Both the position numbers and the translations under genes were made by a program. A stretch of 64,000 nucleotides of DNA from Streptomyces seoulensis (GTDB taxonomy: Bacteria; Actinomycetota; Actinomycetes; Streptomycetales; Streptomycetaceae), in contig CP054936.1 in the NCBI GenBank assembly GCA_013364255.1, positions 7,830,353-7,894,352 on the forward strand, given 5' to 3'. The notes under the pieces are model-generated. The model searched no databases. It saw only the letters and a program-made list of their open reading frames with translations, and was not told where the DNA came from. This document shows positions 19,536 to 28,396 of the stretch, in pieces. Within the stretch, counting starts at the first letter, position 1. Every line of letters begins with the position of its first letter.

Positions 19536-20579
19536 TCAAGTCGGCCGCCCGCCTTCGCCGCGTCCTCGGTGTTGCGCGGCTCGTCCCGTGAAGAGCGCCG
19601 CCAGGCGGCGGTACGAGTCCAGCAGAGCCTCGCGGTCGTACGTGCTCGTGGTGACCAGGACCTCCTGGGCGGCCGTCTCCTTCAGCAGCGTCTCCAAGGC
19701 GTCCCGTACCTGCTCCTCGGTGCCCGCGAGGTGGCCGGCGAGGCCGGACTCGTAGAGGACGCGCTCCTTCGCGGTCATCGGCAGCCCCTCGACGCGTTCG
19801 GCCGGCGGGAGCGGCGGGAAGGCGCCGTGGGTGCGGGCGTGGGCCATGGACCAGGCCTCCGGGAGCAGCAGGCGGCGGGCCGCCTCGGGGGTGGCCGCCA
19901 CCGCGATCGTGCCGGAGAGCACGACGTACGACTCGCGCGCCCAGGAGGAGGGGCGGAACGCGGCGCGGTAGCGGTCGACGCCGCGCAGCAGCTTCTCGCG
20001 GTCGCGCAGGTCGCCGATGACCATGGGCAGGCCCGCGCGGGCCGCGATCAGCGCGCCCTCGCCCATCGCCAGGACGAACGGCGGCACCCGCAGCCCCTCC
20101 GCCGGCCGGGCGTGCGCACCCGTCGGCGACGTTCCCTCGAACCAGCCCAGCAACTCGGCCAGTTGGGCCTCGAAGTCGTCGGCGTCCCGCTTGCCGTGGC
20201 CCAGGGCCCGGCGGACGCCGTCCGTGAAGCCGACCGAGCGGCCCAGCCCCATGTCGACGCGCCCCGGGAACAGCGACTCCAGCACCCCGAACTGCTCGGC
20301 CACCACCAGCGGCCGGTGGTTGGGCAGCATCACCCCGCCCGTGCCCACCCGGATCGTCCCGGTCGCGGCGGCCACGGCCGCGGCCAGCACGGTCGGCGCG
20401 GACCCGGCGACACCGGGCACGCCATGGTGCTCGGACACCCAGAAGCGGTGGTAGCCGAGCGCCTCGGCCGCCCGCGCCAGCTCCACGGTGTCCCGCAGCG
20501 CCTCGGCGGCCGGGCGGCCCTCGCGGGTCCGGGAGCGGTCGAGCACGGAGAAGCGGGTGGCGGCGATCACTGAACTCAC
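19536..20579 (-). CDS. LLM-class flavin-dependent oxidoreductase
   Basis: 347-residue luciferase-like monooxygenase or oxidoreductase using F420 or FMN; substrate unknown. It has the MsnO8-type pattern: early FSVLDRS, RFWVSEHHGVPGVAGSAP, TGTIRVGTGGVMLPNHRPLVVAEQFG and FPGRVDMGLGRS. The start is GTG at 20579, with another GTG three codons in; neither has a strong leader. It ends 47 bases before the MerR-clamp gene start on the same strand and could be co-transcribed with it. Confidence 0.88.
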   Translation of the reverse strand: MSSVIAATRFSVLDRSRTREGRPAAEALRDTVELARAAEALGYHRFWVSEHHGVPGVAGSAPTVLAAAVAAATGTIRVGTGGVMLPNHRPLVVAEQFGVLESLFPGRVDMGLGRSVGFTDGVRRALGHGKRDADDFEAQLAELLGWFEGTSPTGAHARPAEGLRVPPFVLAMGEGALIAARAGLPMVIGDLRDREKLLRGVDRYRAAFRPSSWARESYVVLSGTIAVAATPEAARRLLLPEAWSMAHARTHGAFPPLPPAERVEGLPMTAKERVLYESGLAGHLAGTEEQVRDALETLLKETAAQEVLVTTSTYDREALLDSYRRLAALFTGRAAQHRGRGEGGRPT

Positions 20580-20702
20580 ACCGGGTTCAACGCGGCAGCG
20601 CGCCGGTGATTCCCGCCGCCGTGCGGGTGACCGGGATTGCGTGCGGCGGGGGGAGGAGGGGCCGGTGCCGGTGGCCGGAGCGCCGTGCGGGCCGCGGGTG
20701 TC

Positions 20703-20936
20703 TCAGGGCGCGTGGTCGTCGGGGTCCGGGCCCCAGTACTCGGGGCCGCCGCCGCGCCAGTCGATGAGCGGGGAGACGGAGACCTCCACGGCGTCGACCT
20801 CCAGACCGGCGCGGCGCAGGAACTCGGCGACGTCCGCGGTGCTGTACGCCAGCCCCAGGATCTCGCCGTTCACACGGACGCGCCGCCCGCCCGTCGGCGA
20901 GGGCGGGTGCACGGTCACGGGCATCGGTCCGGACAT
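20703..20936 (-). CDS. conserved small protein, function unknown
   Basis: 77-residue protein with no recognised domain. It starts at ATG 20936 (MSGPMPVTVHPPSPTGGRRV). Upstream residues in the frame are low complexity. The segment VRVNGEILGLAYSTADVAEFLRRAGLEVD has mixed beta-alpha character and regular codon use. It is divergent from the HAD hydrolase gene. Confidence 0.6.
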   Translation of the reverse strand: MSGPMPVTVHPPSPTGGRRVRVNGEILGLAYSTADVAEFLRRAGLEVDAVEVSVSPLIDWRGGGPEYWGPDPDDHAP

Positions 20937-21027
20937 GTTCCCAGCATCGGGGGGCGCGCCCGGGCGCGCATCCGGACGGCGGCCCGGACCGGGGCTCGCG
21001 TGCGTGCGGGTGACTACGCTGTGCGGT

Positions 21028-21519
21028 GTGACGGAGCGCAGCGGACGGCCCCTTGCCGTGTTCGACCTGGACAACACCCTCGCCGACACGGCGCACCGGC
21101 AGCGCTTCCTGCGGCGGCGGCCCCGCGACTGGGACGCCTTCTTCGCCGCCGCGCCCGCCGACCCGCCGATCGAGGAGGGCGTACGGCTCGCCCGGGAGCG
21201 CGCCCGCGCGTGCGAGATCGTCTACCTCACCGGGCGGCCGGAGCGGTGCCGCCGGGACACGCTCGACTGGCTCGCCGCCCACGGCCTGCCCCCGGGCGAC
21301 GTGCACATGCGGCGCGACGCCGACCGCCGGCCGGCCCGCCGCACCAAGCTGGAGACGTTGCGCCGGCTCGCCCGCGACCGGGAGATCCGCGTCCTGGTGG
21401 ACGACGACGAGCTGGTGTGCGCGGACGCCGAGGCCGCCGGCTTCCCCGTCCTGCGCGCCCGCTGGGCCGCGCCGTCCGCCGAGCTGAAGGACGCGCAGGA
21501 GGGGCAGGGGCGGACCTGA
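21028..21519 (+). CDS. HAD-superfamily phosphatase
   Basis: 163-residue HAD hydrolase, similar in plan to the phosphatase domain of polynucleotide kinases. The three motifs are clear: motif I VFDLDNTLADT (nucleophile Asp), motif II YLTGRPERC, and the acidic motif LVDDDELVCADAEAAG. There is no cap domain. The GTG at 21028 is the only start close to motif I. Substrate unknown. Convergent with the dodecin gene, 29 bases apart. Confidence 0.8.
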   Translation: MTERSGRPLAVFDLDNTLADTAHRQRFLRRRPRDWDAFFAAAPADPPIEEGVRLARERARACEIVYLTGRPERCRRDTLDWLAAHGLPPGDVHMRRDADRRPARRTKLETLRRLARDREIRVLVDDDELVCADAEAAGFPVLRARWAAPSAELKDAQEGQGRT

Positions 21520-21548
21520 CGGGCCTCGCCGCGCCGCCGTCGGGTGTC

Positions 21549-21764
21549 TCAGTCCGCGTCCTCGATGCGGAAGCCGACCTTCAGTCCTACCTGGTAGTGC
21601 TCGATCTGCCCGTTCTCGATCTGGCCCCGGACCTGGGTCACCTCGAACCAGTCCAGGTTGCGCAGGGTCCGCGAGGCGCGCGAGACGGCGTTGCGGATCG
21701 CCTCGTCGACCCCCTCGTGCGAGGTGCCGACGATCTCGGTGACCCGGTAGGTGTGGTCGGTCAT
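21549..21764 (-). CDS. dodecin (flavin-storage dodecamer)
   Basis: 71-residue dodecin. The protein forms a hollow dodecamer that binds FMN or riboflavin. The full family pattern is visible: TYRVTEIVGTSHEGVDEAI, AVSRASRTLRNLDWFEV with the flavin-stacking Trp, RGQIENGQIEHYQVGLKVGF. The ATG at 21764 follows GAGAGGAG. Upstream in-frame residues are not conserved. Confidence 0.95.
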   Translation of the reverse strand: MTDHTYRVTEIVGTSHEGVDEAIRNAVSRASRTLRNLDWFEVTQVRGQIENGQIEHYQVGLKVGFRIEDAD

Positions 21765-21925
21765 GCGGGTGCTCCTCTCGGCGGTGGCGCCGGTGACGCC
21801 GGTGGCGGGGACGTCGCATCCGTCCGGCGGTGACACATGTGTCACACGTCACTCCACCGTGCCGTATCCCGGCCCGCGGCGCGAGATGTGCGGACCGTGA
21901 CCGCTGCGTGACTTGACCTGGGCAT

Positions 21926-21937
21926 TGGTCCATACCA
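21926..21937 (+). promoter_or_regulatory. DasR-like palindrome upstream of the solute-binding protein gene
   Basis: TGGTCCATACCA is an imperfect palindrome 96 bases ahead of the GTG at 22034. It matches 10 of 12 positions of the core TGGTCTAGACCA of DasR-responsive elements, the GntR-type control sites for chitin and N-acetylglucosamine genes in Streptomyces. A single site, so only moderate confidence. Confidence 0.45.
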
Positions 21938-22033
21938 AAATCCCAGCACGCCCGTACGAGCCCCTGCTCGGCCCCCCACGTCGGGACCTTCCCCCTGTGC
22001 CCTGAGTTCCCCGACAGAAAAGCAGGCCCCCTC

Positions 22034-23293
22034 GTGAGACGTCGTCTCCTTGCCCTCGTCTGTGCCTCCGCCTCCCTGACCAGCGCGTGCGGTGTGCTGC
22101 CGGGCAGCGACGGCGAACGGCACACCGTCACCGTCTGGGTGATGCAGAACAGCGCCTCGCAGGACTTCCTGGACCGCTTCAAGAAGGACTTCGAGAGCAG
22201 CCACGACGATCTGCGCCTCGACATCCGCGTCCAGCAGTGGACGGGGATCGGCCCCAAGGTGCAGGCCGCGCTCAGCGGCAAGGCGGCGGACGGCCCCGAC
22301 GTCATCGAGGTCGGCAACACCCAGGTCGCGCAGTACGTCCAGGACGGCCGGCTGACCAACCTGACGCTGGAGTCGATGCGGGACTGGCGGATGCAGGACT
22401 GGCTGCCCGGTCTGGCCGAGCCCGGCCAGGACAACTCCGCGCAGTACGGCATCCCCTGGTACGCGGCGAACCGCGTCGTCATCTACCGCAAGGACCTGTT
22501 CGAGAAGGCGGGCGTCACGAACCCGCCGCGCACCCGCGACGAATGGCTCGCCGCCACCGAGAAGCTGAACTCGGACGGCAACCAGGGCATCTACCTGGCC
22601 GGGCAGGACTGGTACACGCTCTCCGGGTTCATCTGGGACGAGGGCGGCGAACTGGCCAAGCAGAGCGGCGGCGTCTGGAAGGGCACGCTGGACACCCCGG
22701 CCGCCCTGCGCGGCATGGACTTCTACCGGCGGTTGCAGGCGCTCGGCGACGGACCGGCCGGCGCCGACGAGGAACACCCGCCGCAGGCCGGTGTGTTCGC
22801 CGGCGGGAAGGTGGCGCAGATCGTGGCGCCGCCCGGACTGGCCCAGGCCGTCATCCAGAAGAACCCCGCGCTCAAGGACCAGTTGGGCTTCTTCCCGGTG
22901 CCGGGCAAGACCGCCGAGCGGCCGGGCTCCGTCTTCACCGGCGGCTCCGACCTCATCGTGCCGCGCAACACCGACGACCGGGACGCGGCGGTCGCCGTCG
23001 TGGCGGCGCTCACCGGCGCCAAGTGGGACACCGACCTGGCCCGCACGATGAACTACGTCCCGAACAAGACGACCCTCGCCTCGGCCGTCGCCGACGAGGA
23101 GGGGGTGGCGGCCATGGCGGCGGGCGCCGCGCACGGCCGGGCGACCCCGAACACGTCGCTGTGGGCGGCCGTCGAGGCGGACAACCCGATCAAGCCCTAC
23201 ATGACGAAGGTGCTGTCCGGCGACGACCCGCAGACCGCGGCACGCCGAGCCTCCCAGCGCATCACCGAGGAACTGGCCCCCGGCCTGGGCTGA
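22034..23293 (+). CDS. extracellular solute-binding lipoprotein (sugar ABC type)
   Basis: 419-residue family 1 solute-binding protein. The GTG at 22034 leads into a lipoprotein signal with lipidated Cys near residue 19 (ASLTSACG). Binding-protein motifs include TVTVWVMQNSASQDFLDRF, DGPDVIEVGNTQVAQYV, YGIPWYAANRVVIYRKDLF and FTGGSDLIVPRNTDDRDAA. No permease or ATPase gene is adjacent, so it is an orphan that must pair with a transporter elsewhere, as in MsiK-dependent sugar systems. The upstream DasR-like palindrome suggests an amino-sugar ligand (inference). Confidence 0.9.
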   Translation: MRRRLLALVCASASLTSACGVLPGSDGERHTVTVWVMQNSASQDFLDRFKKDFESSHDDLRLDIRVQQWTGIGPKVQAALSGKAADGPDVIEVGNTQVAQYVQDGRLTNLTLESMRDWRMQDWLPGLAEPGQDNSAQYGIPWYAANRVVIYRKDLFEKAGVTNPPRTRDEWLAATEKLNSDGNQGIYLAGQDWYTLSGFIWDEGGELAKQSGGVWKGTLDTPAALRGMDFYRRLQALGDGPAGADEEHPPQAGVFAGGKVAQIVAPPGLAQAVIQKNPALKDQLGFFPVPGKTAERPGSVFTGGSDLIVPRNTDDRDAAVAVVAALTGAKWDTDLARTMNYVPNKTTLASAVADEEGVAAMAAGAAHGRATPNTSLWAAVEADNPIKPYMTKVLSGDDPQTAARRASQRITEELAPGLG

Positions 23294-23319
23294 GAGCGGA
23301 AGGCGGCCGGAGGGCAGGT

Positions 23320-23452
23320 CGCCGGTGCCCCGCACCGCCCGGGACCGCCCCGCACCGCCCCGCACCCCCTGGGACCGCCCCGCACCGCCCGGGACCGCCT
23401 GGGACCGCCCGGGACCGCCCGGGACCGCCCCGTACCACGTACCGTCCGGGAC
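23320..23452. repeat. short 10-bp repeats (GGGACCGCCC type)
   Basis: About ten loosely repeated decamers of the form CCGGGACCGC or CCCGCACCGC lie between the solute-binding protein gene and egtD, just before the terminator. Simple low-complexity DNA; no coding evidence. Confidence 0.8.
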
Positions 23453-23457
23453 CGCAC

Positions 23458-23490
23458 GGGACCCCGGGCAGCCGAGCTGCCCGGGGTCCC
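23458..23490. terminator. bidirectional terminator between convergent genes
   Basis: A 15-bp perfect stem (23458-23472 with 23476-23490) with a 3-base loop separates the solute-binding protein gene (plus) and egtD (minus). Confidence 0.85.
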
Positions 23491-23528
23491 GGAGGCCGCG
23501 CCAGGCGTCCTGGGGCACGGGGTCGCCC

Positions 23529-24491
23529 CTACCGCGCCACGCTCAACGACAGCGCGAAGCGGCCCTCGCGGTCCGTCCACCAGTGGGCGAGGTGCAGGCC
23601 CGCCGTGGACAGTTCCGCCGCCACCCGTTCCTCGCGGAACTTCGCCGACACCTCGGTGCGCAGCTCCTCACCCGCCGCGAAGTCGACCGCGAGGTCCAGC
23701 GCCGGCACCTTCACACTCTGGGCGGCACGCGAGCGCAACCGCATCTCGATCCACTCCGCCCCCGGGTCCCACAGCGCCACGTGCTCGAAGGCGTCCGGGT
23801 CGAAGTCGGCGCCCAGTTCGCGGTTGACGACGGACAGGACGTTCTTGTTGAACTCGGCCGTCACCTCCGCCGCGTCGTCGTACGCCCGGACCAGTACGCC
23901 CTCGTCCTTGACCAGGTCCGTGCCCAGCAGCAGCGCGTCGCCGGGGGAGAGCAGGGCGCGCACCCCGCCCAGGAACGCGGCGCGCTCGGCCGGCAGCAGG
24001 TTGCCGATGGTGCCGCCGAGGAACGCCAGCAGCCGCGGGCCGGGCGTGTCGGGCAGCGTCAGCCCGGACGTGAAGTCGGCGATCAGCGCGTGCACGTCGA
24101 GGGCGGGCCGCTCGGCGGTCAGCGCCTGCCCGGCCTGCCGCAGCGCGCTCTCGCTGACGTCGACGGGAACGTAGGTGTGCAGATCGGCGAGGGCGTCGAT
24201 CAGGTACCGGGTCTTCTCCGAGGAGCCGGAGCCCAGTTCGACCAGGGTGCGCGCGGGCAGCGCGGCGGCGATCTCGCCGGCCCGGTCGGCGAGGATCTCC
24301 CGTTCGGCGCGCGTCGGGTAGTACTCGGGCAGCTCGGTGATCCGCTCGAACAGTTCGCTGCCGTACGCGTCGTAGAACCACTTCGGCGGCAGCGACTTGG
24401 GAGCGGCGGTCAGCCCGTGCCGGACGTCGGCGCGCAGCGCGGCGGCCGTGGCGTCCTCGGGCAGGATGCGGGTCAGACGGAAGGGACTCAA
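23529..24491 (-). CDS. egtD: L-histidine N-alpha-methyltransferase EgtD
   Basis: 320-residue SAM-dependent enzyme that trimethylates histidine to hercynine, the first ergothioneine intermediate. Family motifs are clear: PPKWFYDAYGSELFERITEL, EYYPTRAEREIL, TLVELGSGSSEKTRYLID, LLAFLGGTIGNLLPAE, and the C-terminal WWTDREGRFALSL. The TTG at 24491 overlaps the egtC stop (TTGA), has GGAG upstream, and begins SPFRLTRILPED, the expected N-terminus. Last gene of egtABCD. Confidence 0.95.
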   Translation of the reverse strand: MSPFRLTRILPEDATAAALRADVRHGLTAAPKSLPPKWFYDAYGSELFERITELPEYYPTRAEREILADRAGEIAAALPARTLVELGSGSSEKTRYLIDALADLHTYVPVDVSESALRQAGQALTAERPALDVHALIADFTSGLTLPDTPGPRLLAFLGGTIGNLLPAERAAFLGGVRALLSPGDALLLGTDLVKDEGVLVRAYDDAAEVTAEFNKNVLSVVNRELGADFDPDAFEHVALWDPGAEWIEMRLRSRAAQSVKVPALDLAVDFAAGEELRTEVSAKFREERVAAELSTAGLHLAHWWTDREGRFALSLSVAR

Positions 24492-25279
24492 GGGCGGGGC
24501 TCCTTGGAGGGTGCGGATGCCAGGTCCTCGGTGAGGTCCTTGAGCGGGGTCAGCAGGACGTCCGTGCGGCTCGCCGCGAGCAGCGTGCGGTCGGGGACCT
24601 CCCGCCAGCGCGGATCGTCGTCGTAGGGCTCGGAGGCCACGACCGTGCGGCGGCCGGGCCCGGCGAGGTACCACAGGGTGTCGCCCCAGGCGGTCGCGGT
24701 GATCGTCTCGCCGTCGGTGAGCAGCAGGTTGAGCCGGGAGCCGGGGGCGGCCGCGGCCACCTCCAGCACCGTGTCGGCCAGCGCCTGCCCGGCGTCGTCG
24801 CCGCCGCGCAGCCGGGCCAGCGCCAGCGCCCACACGAGCGCGGAGTCGTTGCGGGCCTCCAGAGCGAGCAGGTCCTCGGGGGGCAGGGTCCGCGACAGCG
24901 CGGACAGGGAGCCGGGCCAGCCGGTCACGGCGCCGTTGTGGCTGAACAGCCACCGGCCCGCGGCGAACGGCGCCGCCGCGGCCTCCGCGTCCGCGCCCGA
25001 CAGCGTCGCGTCCCGTACCGCCGCGAGCAGCGCGTCGGCGCGCACCACCCGGGCCAGGTCGGCGAAGGACAGGTCCGCCCAGATCGGCCCCGCCCGGCGG
25101 TACCGGGCCGGCGCCGGATCGCCCTCGGCGTACCAACCCACGCCGAAACCGTCGGCGTTGACCGTCCCGTGCCGCTGCCGGCGCGGCGCCCACGACTGCC
25201 GGTACAGGCCGTGCGGCGGCTCCACGAGGAGCCGGCCGAGCGGCTCCGCGGGTCCCAGATAGGCGAGGTGACGGCACAT
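24488..25279 (-). CDS. egtC: gamma-glutamyl-hercynylcysteine sulfoxide hydrolase EgtC
   Basis: 263-residue class II glutamine amidotransferase-like hydrolase. It removes the glutamyl group from gamma-glutamyl-hercynylcysteine sulfoxide. The nucleophile is Cys2 (MCRHLAYLGP). Other family features are NADGFGVGWYAEGD, RWLFSHNGAV and LEARNDSALVWALAL. The ATG overlaps the egtB stop (ATGA), and its own stop overlaps egtD. Confidence 0.95.
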   Translation of the reverse strand: MCRHLAYLGPAEPLGRLLVEPPHGLYRQSWAPRRQRHGTVNADGFGVGWYAEGDPAPARYRRAGPIWADLSFADLARVVRADALLAAVRDATLSGADAEAAAAPFAAGRWLFSHNGAVTGWPGSLSALSRTLPPEDLLALEARNDSALVWALALARLRGGDDAGQALADTVLEVAAAAPGSRLNLLLTDGETITATAWGDTLWYLAGPGRRTVVASEPYDDDPRWREVPDRTLLAASRTDVLLTPLKDLTEDLASAPSKEPRP

Positions 25280-26646
25280 CAGGTCGCCGCCTGGGAGCGG
25301 GCGGTGCGGAACCCGGTGAAGATCTGCCGCCGGATCGGATAGTCCCAGTTGCGGAACGTGCCCCGGCAGGCGACCGGGTCCACGGCGAACGAACCGCCGC
25401 GCAGCACCTTGTACTCGGGCCCGAAGAACACCTCCGAGTACTCCTTGTACGGGAACGCCCGGAAGCCCGGGTAGGGCAGCAGGTCGCTCGCCGTCCACTC
25501 CCACACGTCCCCGATCAACTGCCGTACGCCGAGCGGGGACTCACCGGCCGGGTAGCTGCCGGCCGGGGCCGGACGCAGATGCCGCTGGCCGAGGTTGGCG
25601 TGGCACGGGGACGGTTCGGCGTCGCCCCACGGGTAGCGCCGGGAGCGGCCGTCCGCCGGGTCGTGGCGGGCCGCCTTCTCCCACTCGGCCTCGGTGGGCA
25701 GCCGCCGTCCGGCCCAGCGGGCGTAGGCGTCGGCCTCGTACCAGCACACGTGCAGCACCGGTTCGTCCGGCGGGACCACTTCGGTGACGCCGAAGCGGCG
25801 GCGCAGCCACTGGCCGCCGTCCCGCCGCCAGAACAGCGGCGCCTCGATGCCGTGCCGCCGGATGTGCGCCCAGCCCTCCGGCGCCCACCAGCGCGCGTCA
25901 CCGTAGCCGCCGTCCGCGAGGAACGCCTGGTACGCGCCGTTCGTCACCGGGGTGGTGTCGATCCAATACGGCGCCACGTCGCGCACGTGTGCGGGCTTCT
26001 CGTTGTCCAGCGCCCACGGTTCGTCACTGGTGCCCATGGTGAACGGGCCGCCGGGGACGAGGACTTCGGCCGGGCCGGTGTACAGGGGCGCCGGCTCCGG
26101 GTCCGGCGCGGTCAGGACCGGCGGGCCGGTGCGCAGCTGGTGGGTGATCAGCATGGTCTCGTCGTGCTGCTGCTCGTGCTGCGCGATCATCCCGAAGGCG
26201 AAGCCCGCCTCGGTCAGCCGGGTCCCGTGGAAGGCGGTGGACTCCAGTACGTCCATCACCCGGCCGCGCACCTCGGCCGCGTACCCGCGGGCCTCCTCGG
26301 GGGCCAGCAGCGGCAGCGACGGCCGTGCGGAGCGCGGGTGTTCGAAGGCGTCGTAGAGGCTGTCGATCTCGGGGCGCATCGCCTCCCGGCCGGCGACCGT
26401 CCGCAGCAGCCACAGCTCCTCCTGGTTGCCGATGTGCGCCAGGTCCCACACCAGCGGCGACATCAGCGGGGAGTGCTGTGCGGTGAGGTCGGGTCCCTCG
26501 ACGCACGAGGTGAGCAGGGTGGTGCGGTCGCGGGCGGCGGTGAGCGTGCTCAGCGCACGCGCGCGCAGTGCCTCCGCGTCGGTCTCCGTGTCGCCCGCGG
26601 AGCCGGCGGCGGGACCGGTCGCGGTGTCGAGTGCGGGGTCGGTCAT
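25279..26646 (-). CDS. egtB: hercynine oxygenase / sulfoxide synthase EgtB
   Basis: 455-residue non-haem iron enzyme that joins hercynine and gamma-glutamylcysteine with O2 to give the sulfoxide. The N-terminal DinB-like half carries the iron ligands: a His in VWDLAHIGNQEE and HEQQHDE within FGMIAQHEQQHDETM. The C-terminal formylglycine-generating-enzyme fold shows FTMGTSDEPWALDNEKP, LPTEAEWEKAARH, GDVWEWTASD and VLRGGSFAVD. The ATG at 26646 overlaps the egtA stop by four bases. Confidence 0.95.
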   Translation of the reverse strand: MTDPALDTATGPAAGSAGDTETDAEALRARALSTLTAARDRTTLLTSCVEGPDLTAQHSPLMSPLVWDLAHIGNQEELWLLRTVAGREAMRPEIDSLYDAFEHPRSARPSLPLLAPEEARGYAAEVRGRVMDVLESTAFHGTRLTEAGFAFGMIAQHEQQHDETMLITHQLRTGPPVLTAPDPEPAPLYTGPAEVLVPGGPFTMGTSDEPWALDNEKPAHVRDVAPYWIDTTPVTNGAYQAFLADGGYGDARWWAPEGWAHIRRHGIEAPLFWRRDGGQWLRRRFGVTEVVPPDEPVLHVCWYEADAYARWAGRRLPTEAEWEKAARHDPADGRSRRYPWGDAEPSPCHANLGQRHLRPAPAGSYPAGESPLGVRQLIGDVWEWTASDLLPYPGFRAFPYKEYSEVFFGPEYKVLRGGSFAVDPVACRGTFRNWDYPIRRQIFTGFRTARSQAAT

Positions 26647-27980
26647 GTGCGGATGTCCTTCCCGTGGGCGAAGGGGCCCGGACCCGTCGGGCGGGGGCGG
26701 GGCCGGGACGGCTGGGGGCCGCGCAGGCGGTCGAGCAGATCGTCGGCGGGGCAGCGGCCCTTGAGGACGTAGCGGTCCAGATGGCCTTGGACGGCGCGGG
26801 TGACCTCGTCGGTCGCGCCGAGCCGGGGCAGCGCCTCCAGCGCTGCCAGGAAGCAGGCGATCGCCGCCTCGCGCAGCTCCGGGTCGGCGAGCCCGGAGCG
26901 GGCGGCCGTCACCCACAGCGGATTGTGCGGCGCGGGCCGGGGCAGGTCCCGCTCGGCGAGCGGTTTCACCGCCCGGTACGCGCTCTCCGCCGCGGCCGGG
27001 TCGTCGAACAGCGCCGCCGTCACCGCCAGCGGCACGATCCAGCCGTCGTCGCCGGGCTGCTCGTCGATCATGCGCAGCTCCAGGTGGCCGCGTGGCCGCA
27101 CCGGCGGGAACAGCGTGGTCAGGTGGTAGTCGAGGTCCTCCTTCGTCGGCGGCCTGGGCACGCCCGTGCGGACCCACTCGCGGAAGCTGAGCCCGTCGGG
27201 CACCTCCCAGGGTCCGTCCGCGCGCCGTACGCACATCACGGGTGCGTCCAGCACGTGCCGGGCCCAGGCGGTGTGCGGGGCGTCGTCCAGCGGGGGAGCG
27301 CCCGCCCGGCCCGGACCGATCTCCGTCCACAGCAGCTGCCGGGTGGACAGCCAGCCGGTGGGCCGGCCCGCCAGCAGCGGCGAGTTGGCGAAGGCGGCCA
27401 CCAGCACCGGGCCCAGCTGGTGCGCGAGCCACCAGCGCCGCACATGGCCCAGCGGCCCCGGTTCCTCGTGACCGGCGTCCACGCACACCTGTACCGAGGC
27501 CGAGGTGCACATCATGCGCCGGCCGGCCGGGCCGCCCCGGTCGAGGGAGGCTTCCAGGGCGTCGTAGCGCCGCTCGCGCAGGAACCTGCGGGGCGGGTGC
27601 CACGGGTCGTGGCCGAGGCCGACGAGCCGCAGACCCTGCCGGGCCAGTACGGCGCGGACGGCCGCGAGGTCGGCGGAGACGGTACCGACGCACTCCATCA
27701 GGGACGCGGCGGGCGGCGAGCTCAGTTCCAGCTGGCCGCCGGGTTCGACGGTGAGCGCGGACTCCAGGGGCACGGTCCGCAGCGCGGCATAGGCCGCTTC
27801 GAGACGTTCGGGTGTGACGGGGAGCCGCGGATCACGCAGCTCGTGGACGAGCCATTCCACTTCGACGCCGAGGGTGCGGGGCGGGCCGGTCTTGAAGCAG
27901 ATGCCGCTGACCAGAGCCTCGACCTCGGCTTCCGTCAGGGCGGTACGGGGCTCCGTACAGCCACTTGCCGAATCGGACAT
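26643..27980 (-). CDS. egtA: glutamate-cysteine ligase EgtA
   Basis: 445-residue GCS2-type ligase supplying gamma-glutamylcysteine for ergothioneine. Motifs: LGVEVEWLVHELRDPRLPV, LTVEPGGQLELSSPPA, MMCTSASVQVCVDAG and HLELRMIDEQPGDDGWIVPL. The ATG at 27980 has GGAGGATCC-type spacing (GGAGG eight bases upstream). First gene of the operon; every junction downstream overlaps by four bases. No egtE (C-S lyase) gene is present nearby. Confidence 0.93.
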   Translation of the reverse strand: MSDSASGCTEPRTALTEAEVEALVSGICFKTGPPRTLGVEVEWLVHELRDPRLPVTPERLEAAYAALRTVPLESALTVEPGGQLELSSPPAASLMECVGTVSADLAAVRAVLARQGLRLVGLGHDPWHPPRRFLRERRYDALEASLDRGGPAGRRMMCTSASVQVCVDAGHEEPGPLGHVRRWWLAHQLGPVLVAAFANSPLLAGRPTGWLSTRQLLWTEIGPGRAGAPPLDDAPHTAWARHVLDAPVMCVRRADGPWEVPDGLSFREWVRTGVPRPPTKEDLDYHLTTLFPPVRPRGHLELRMIDEQPGDDGWIVPLAVTAALFDDPAAAESAYRAVKPLAERDLPRPAPHNPLWVTAARSGLADPELREAAIACFLAALEALPRLGATDEVTRAVQGHLDRYVLKGRCPADDLLDRLRGPQPSRPRPRPTGPGPFAHGKDIRT

Positions 27981-28333
27981 GTCGGGATCCTCCTGAGATT
28001 CCACCATGCCACCGGCCCCGGGTCCACGGTCGGCCGGTGTCGCGCACCGTCCCACCCAAAACCCTTCAGCCGATTCGCACAAGGGTGCAGAACGGGATAA
28101 TCCTGCCTCGGAATCGCCGTTTCCGCGAAGTTTCCCGACGCTTCACGGTGCTCCGGGGCAGCTCGCGCCCGGGTACCCGGGGTGTGCCGGGACAGTCGCG
28201 GAGAGTTCCCGACCGGGGGCGGTCGGGGTTCCGGACGGGCGGACGGGTCGGCGGGCCGACGGGATGCCGGGCCGGCGGCGGGGGCGCGGAAACCCCGTTG
28301 CGGCCCGGCGGCGCAATGGATCACCATGCCGGT
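27981..28333. other. divergent intergenic region upstream of egtA
   Basis: This 353-base gap lies between egtA (minus) and the PARG-like locus (plus). It must carry the egt operon promoter. On the minus strand a GGATTAT element around 28095-28100 could be a -10 box. I see no clear operator and no credible coding region; the frames crossing it are Arg/Pro/Gly-rich shadows. Confidence 0.4.
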
Positions 28334-28396
28334 ATGAGCACCACGGGGGAGGCGGCGTGGGCCGCGTTCATGGCGCGCACGGGGGTGGCGCCATGA
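28334..28396 (+). CDS. possible 20-residue leader ORF upstream of the PARG-like gene
   Basis: A short frame MSTTGEAAWAAFMARTGVAP ends in TGA that overlaps the ATG of the next gene (ATGA at 28393-28396). The overlap and codon choice suggest a translated coupling peptide or the stub of a lost gene. No ribosome-binding site is convincing. Confidence 0.35.
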   Translation: MSTTGEAAWAAFMARTGVAP

